This document shows positions 63,251 to 64,000 of a stretch of DNA of 64,000 bases, piece after piece. Within the stretch, counting starts at the first letter, position 1. Every line of letters begins with the position of its first letter. The DNA is taken from NCBI RefSeq assembly GCF_023343835.1, contig NC_064437.1:22667001-22731000 (forward strand). Direction: 5' to 3'. The DNA is from Lagopus muta. Taxonomy: Eukaryota > Chordata > Aves > Galliformes > Phasianidae. Below the pieces are notes generated by a model. The model ran no database searches and was not told the DNA's origin. It saw only the letters and a list, made by a program, of their open reading frames with translations. Both the position numbers and the translations under genes were made by a program.

Positions 63251-63430
63251 TACTGTTATTCGTTATTCTTTTGCTTAATACAGGATTAGTTATACAAAAG
63301 AGTGGAAGGCAAAGTGCTGTCTTTTGGGCTGCTGGCACTGTCAGGCACCACTGGCGACAAGGAGGCCAAGCACCCTTCCCAGCCATCCATTTTTTGTGAG
63401 TGACCCAGGCCCAAAGAAAGCCCCACAAGC
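63251..63430. other. Short intergenic gap between convergent 3' ends
   Basis: About 180 bases between the ATF6 poly(A) site and the inferred site of the opposite-strand transcript. No other feature seen. Confidence 0.5.
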
Positions 63431-63439
63431 ACTGCAGAG

Positions 63440-64000
63440 GTACTTGATCTTTTATTATTAACAGCGGGTAAATACAAAGGTGGTGCCAGGCTGGAGGGGT
63501 GGAGGTTGGGACCTCCGCAAGGCAAATACCAAGTGGGGACTATTTTGGTTACAAAACGCACAAACAGAAGTCATCTACACATATTTACAATGCCCCCCTC
63601 CCACTGCCAGCTCCCAGCCCGGCACCCACAGCCCCCCCCAGGCCAGATGGAGCCCCCAGGGTAGGCTGCAAAGGGCAGAGTCAGGGGGAGAGGGGACAGT
63701 CTTCAGCTAAGTGCCAGCACCAGGGCTGTGTGTGTTGTACAGCAGGATCTTCCGAGCACCCACTGACTGTTGGGTGGGAGGGTGGCCCCCAGGGGGGACA
63801 GTGCACCCCTCCACTGGGACGGGTGGACACCACTGTCCTGCCAGAAGCTGGTGCCTGCAGCAGAAAGGCCAGCTTTGCACTGGGCCTGGGGTTAAGCGCT
63901 GATGGCTTTCATCTAAAAAACATCAGCAGGGTTATGTCAGGGCCACCTCCTCCTCAGCGTCCCCTCAAAGGAGCAGCCCTGCTGCCACAGGCCCCGCCAC
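63440..64000 (-). other. Presumed 3' UTR of a convergent gene
   Basis: GC-rich, C-run-rich sequence right of the minus-strand poly(A) signal. I see no convincing coding exon: minus-strand frames entering from the right edge stop quickly. In human, OLFML2B lies tail to tail with ATF6, so it is the natural candidate, but this is synteny and not sequence evidence. Confidence 0.4.
63451..63456 (-). terminator. Poly(A) signal on minus strand (convergent gene)
   Basis: TTTATT on the + strand reads AATAAA on the - strand. It is followed on the - strand by a GT-rich stretch (tgcttgtggggctttctttggg) at about 63408-63430, a good downstream element. This suggests a gene transcribed leftward whose last exon lies at 63440-64000. 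Confidence 0.55.

Noticed and set aside
63895..63930. Minus-strand acceptor-like 'gttttttag' followed by ATG AAA GCC ATC AGC GCT TAA, as a last coding exon of the convergent gene
   Set aside because: Six codons and a stop with no recognisable C-terminus; the match is too short to separate from chance.
1..64000. Prokaryotic features (operons, CRISPR, phage), tRNA or rRNA genes, endogenous retrovirus
   Set aside because: None seen. The splice signals, long introns and CR1 repeats fix this as vertebrate nuclear DNA.

Overview
This is vertebrate nuclear DNA, most likely from a bird. It has long AT-leaning introns, GT-AG splice junctions, few interspersed repeats, and CR1 LINE fragments of the avian/reptilian type. 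The only gene I can establish is the 3' part of ATF6 (activating transcription factor 6 alpha) on the + strand. ATF6 is the membrane-tethered bZIP sensor of endoplasmic reticulum stress.

Nine coding exons can be placed to the base: 2760-2945, 3053-3144, 14366-14509, 16048-16167, 17116-17218, 17779-17843, 21633-21747, 47071-47155 and 61247-61455. Spliced together they stay open for 372 codons. The first exon carries the DNA-binding basic region and most of the leucine zipper. The second carries the end of the zipper and the transmembrane segment. The third carries the Site-1 protease region, and the rest encode the lumenal stress-sensing domain down to the stop codon at 61453-61455. Exons for the N-terminal activation domain lie left of the window. 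If the gene has 16 exons as in human, these are exons 8-16. The functional landmarks are kept: the N..P pair in the membrane segment, an R-x-L-L Site-1 protease motif, two lumenal cysteines and three N-glycosylation sequons.

The 3' UTR runs from 61456 to about 63250 and ends with an AATAAA signal at 63228-63233. About 220 bases further on, an inverted AATAAA (63451-63456 read on the - strand) suggests the 3' end of a convergent gene filling the right edge. By vertebrate synteny OLFML2B is a candidate, but no coding sequence of it is visible here.

The rest is intron, including single introns of about 11.2, 25.3 and 14.1 kb. These hold four CR1-type fragments, simple repeats, small tandem duplications, a possible decayed coiled-coil pseudogene near 12.3-12.7 kb, and some unexplained open or CpG-retaining stretches. 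I found no operons, CRISPR arrays, tRNA or rRNA genes, and no intact transposon. No new multi-gene system is visible. The most interesting points concern ATF6 itself: any splice that drops the membrane exon stops straight after the bZIP, the basic region has an unusual Phe, the Site-1 protease motif has drifted, and one exon has a NAGNAG acceptor.
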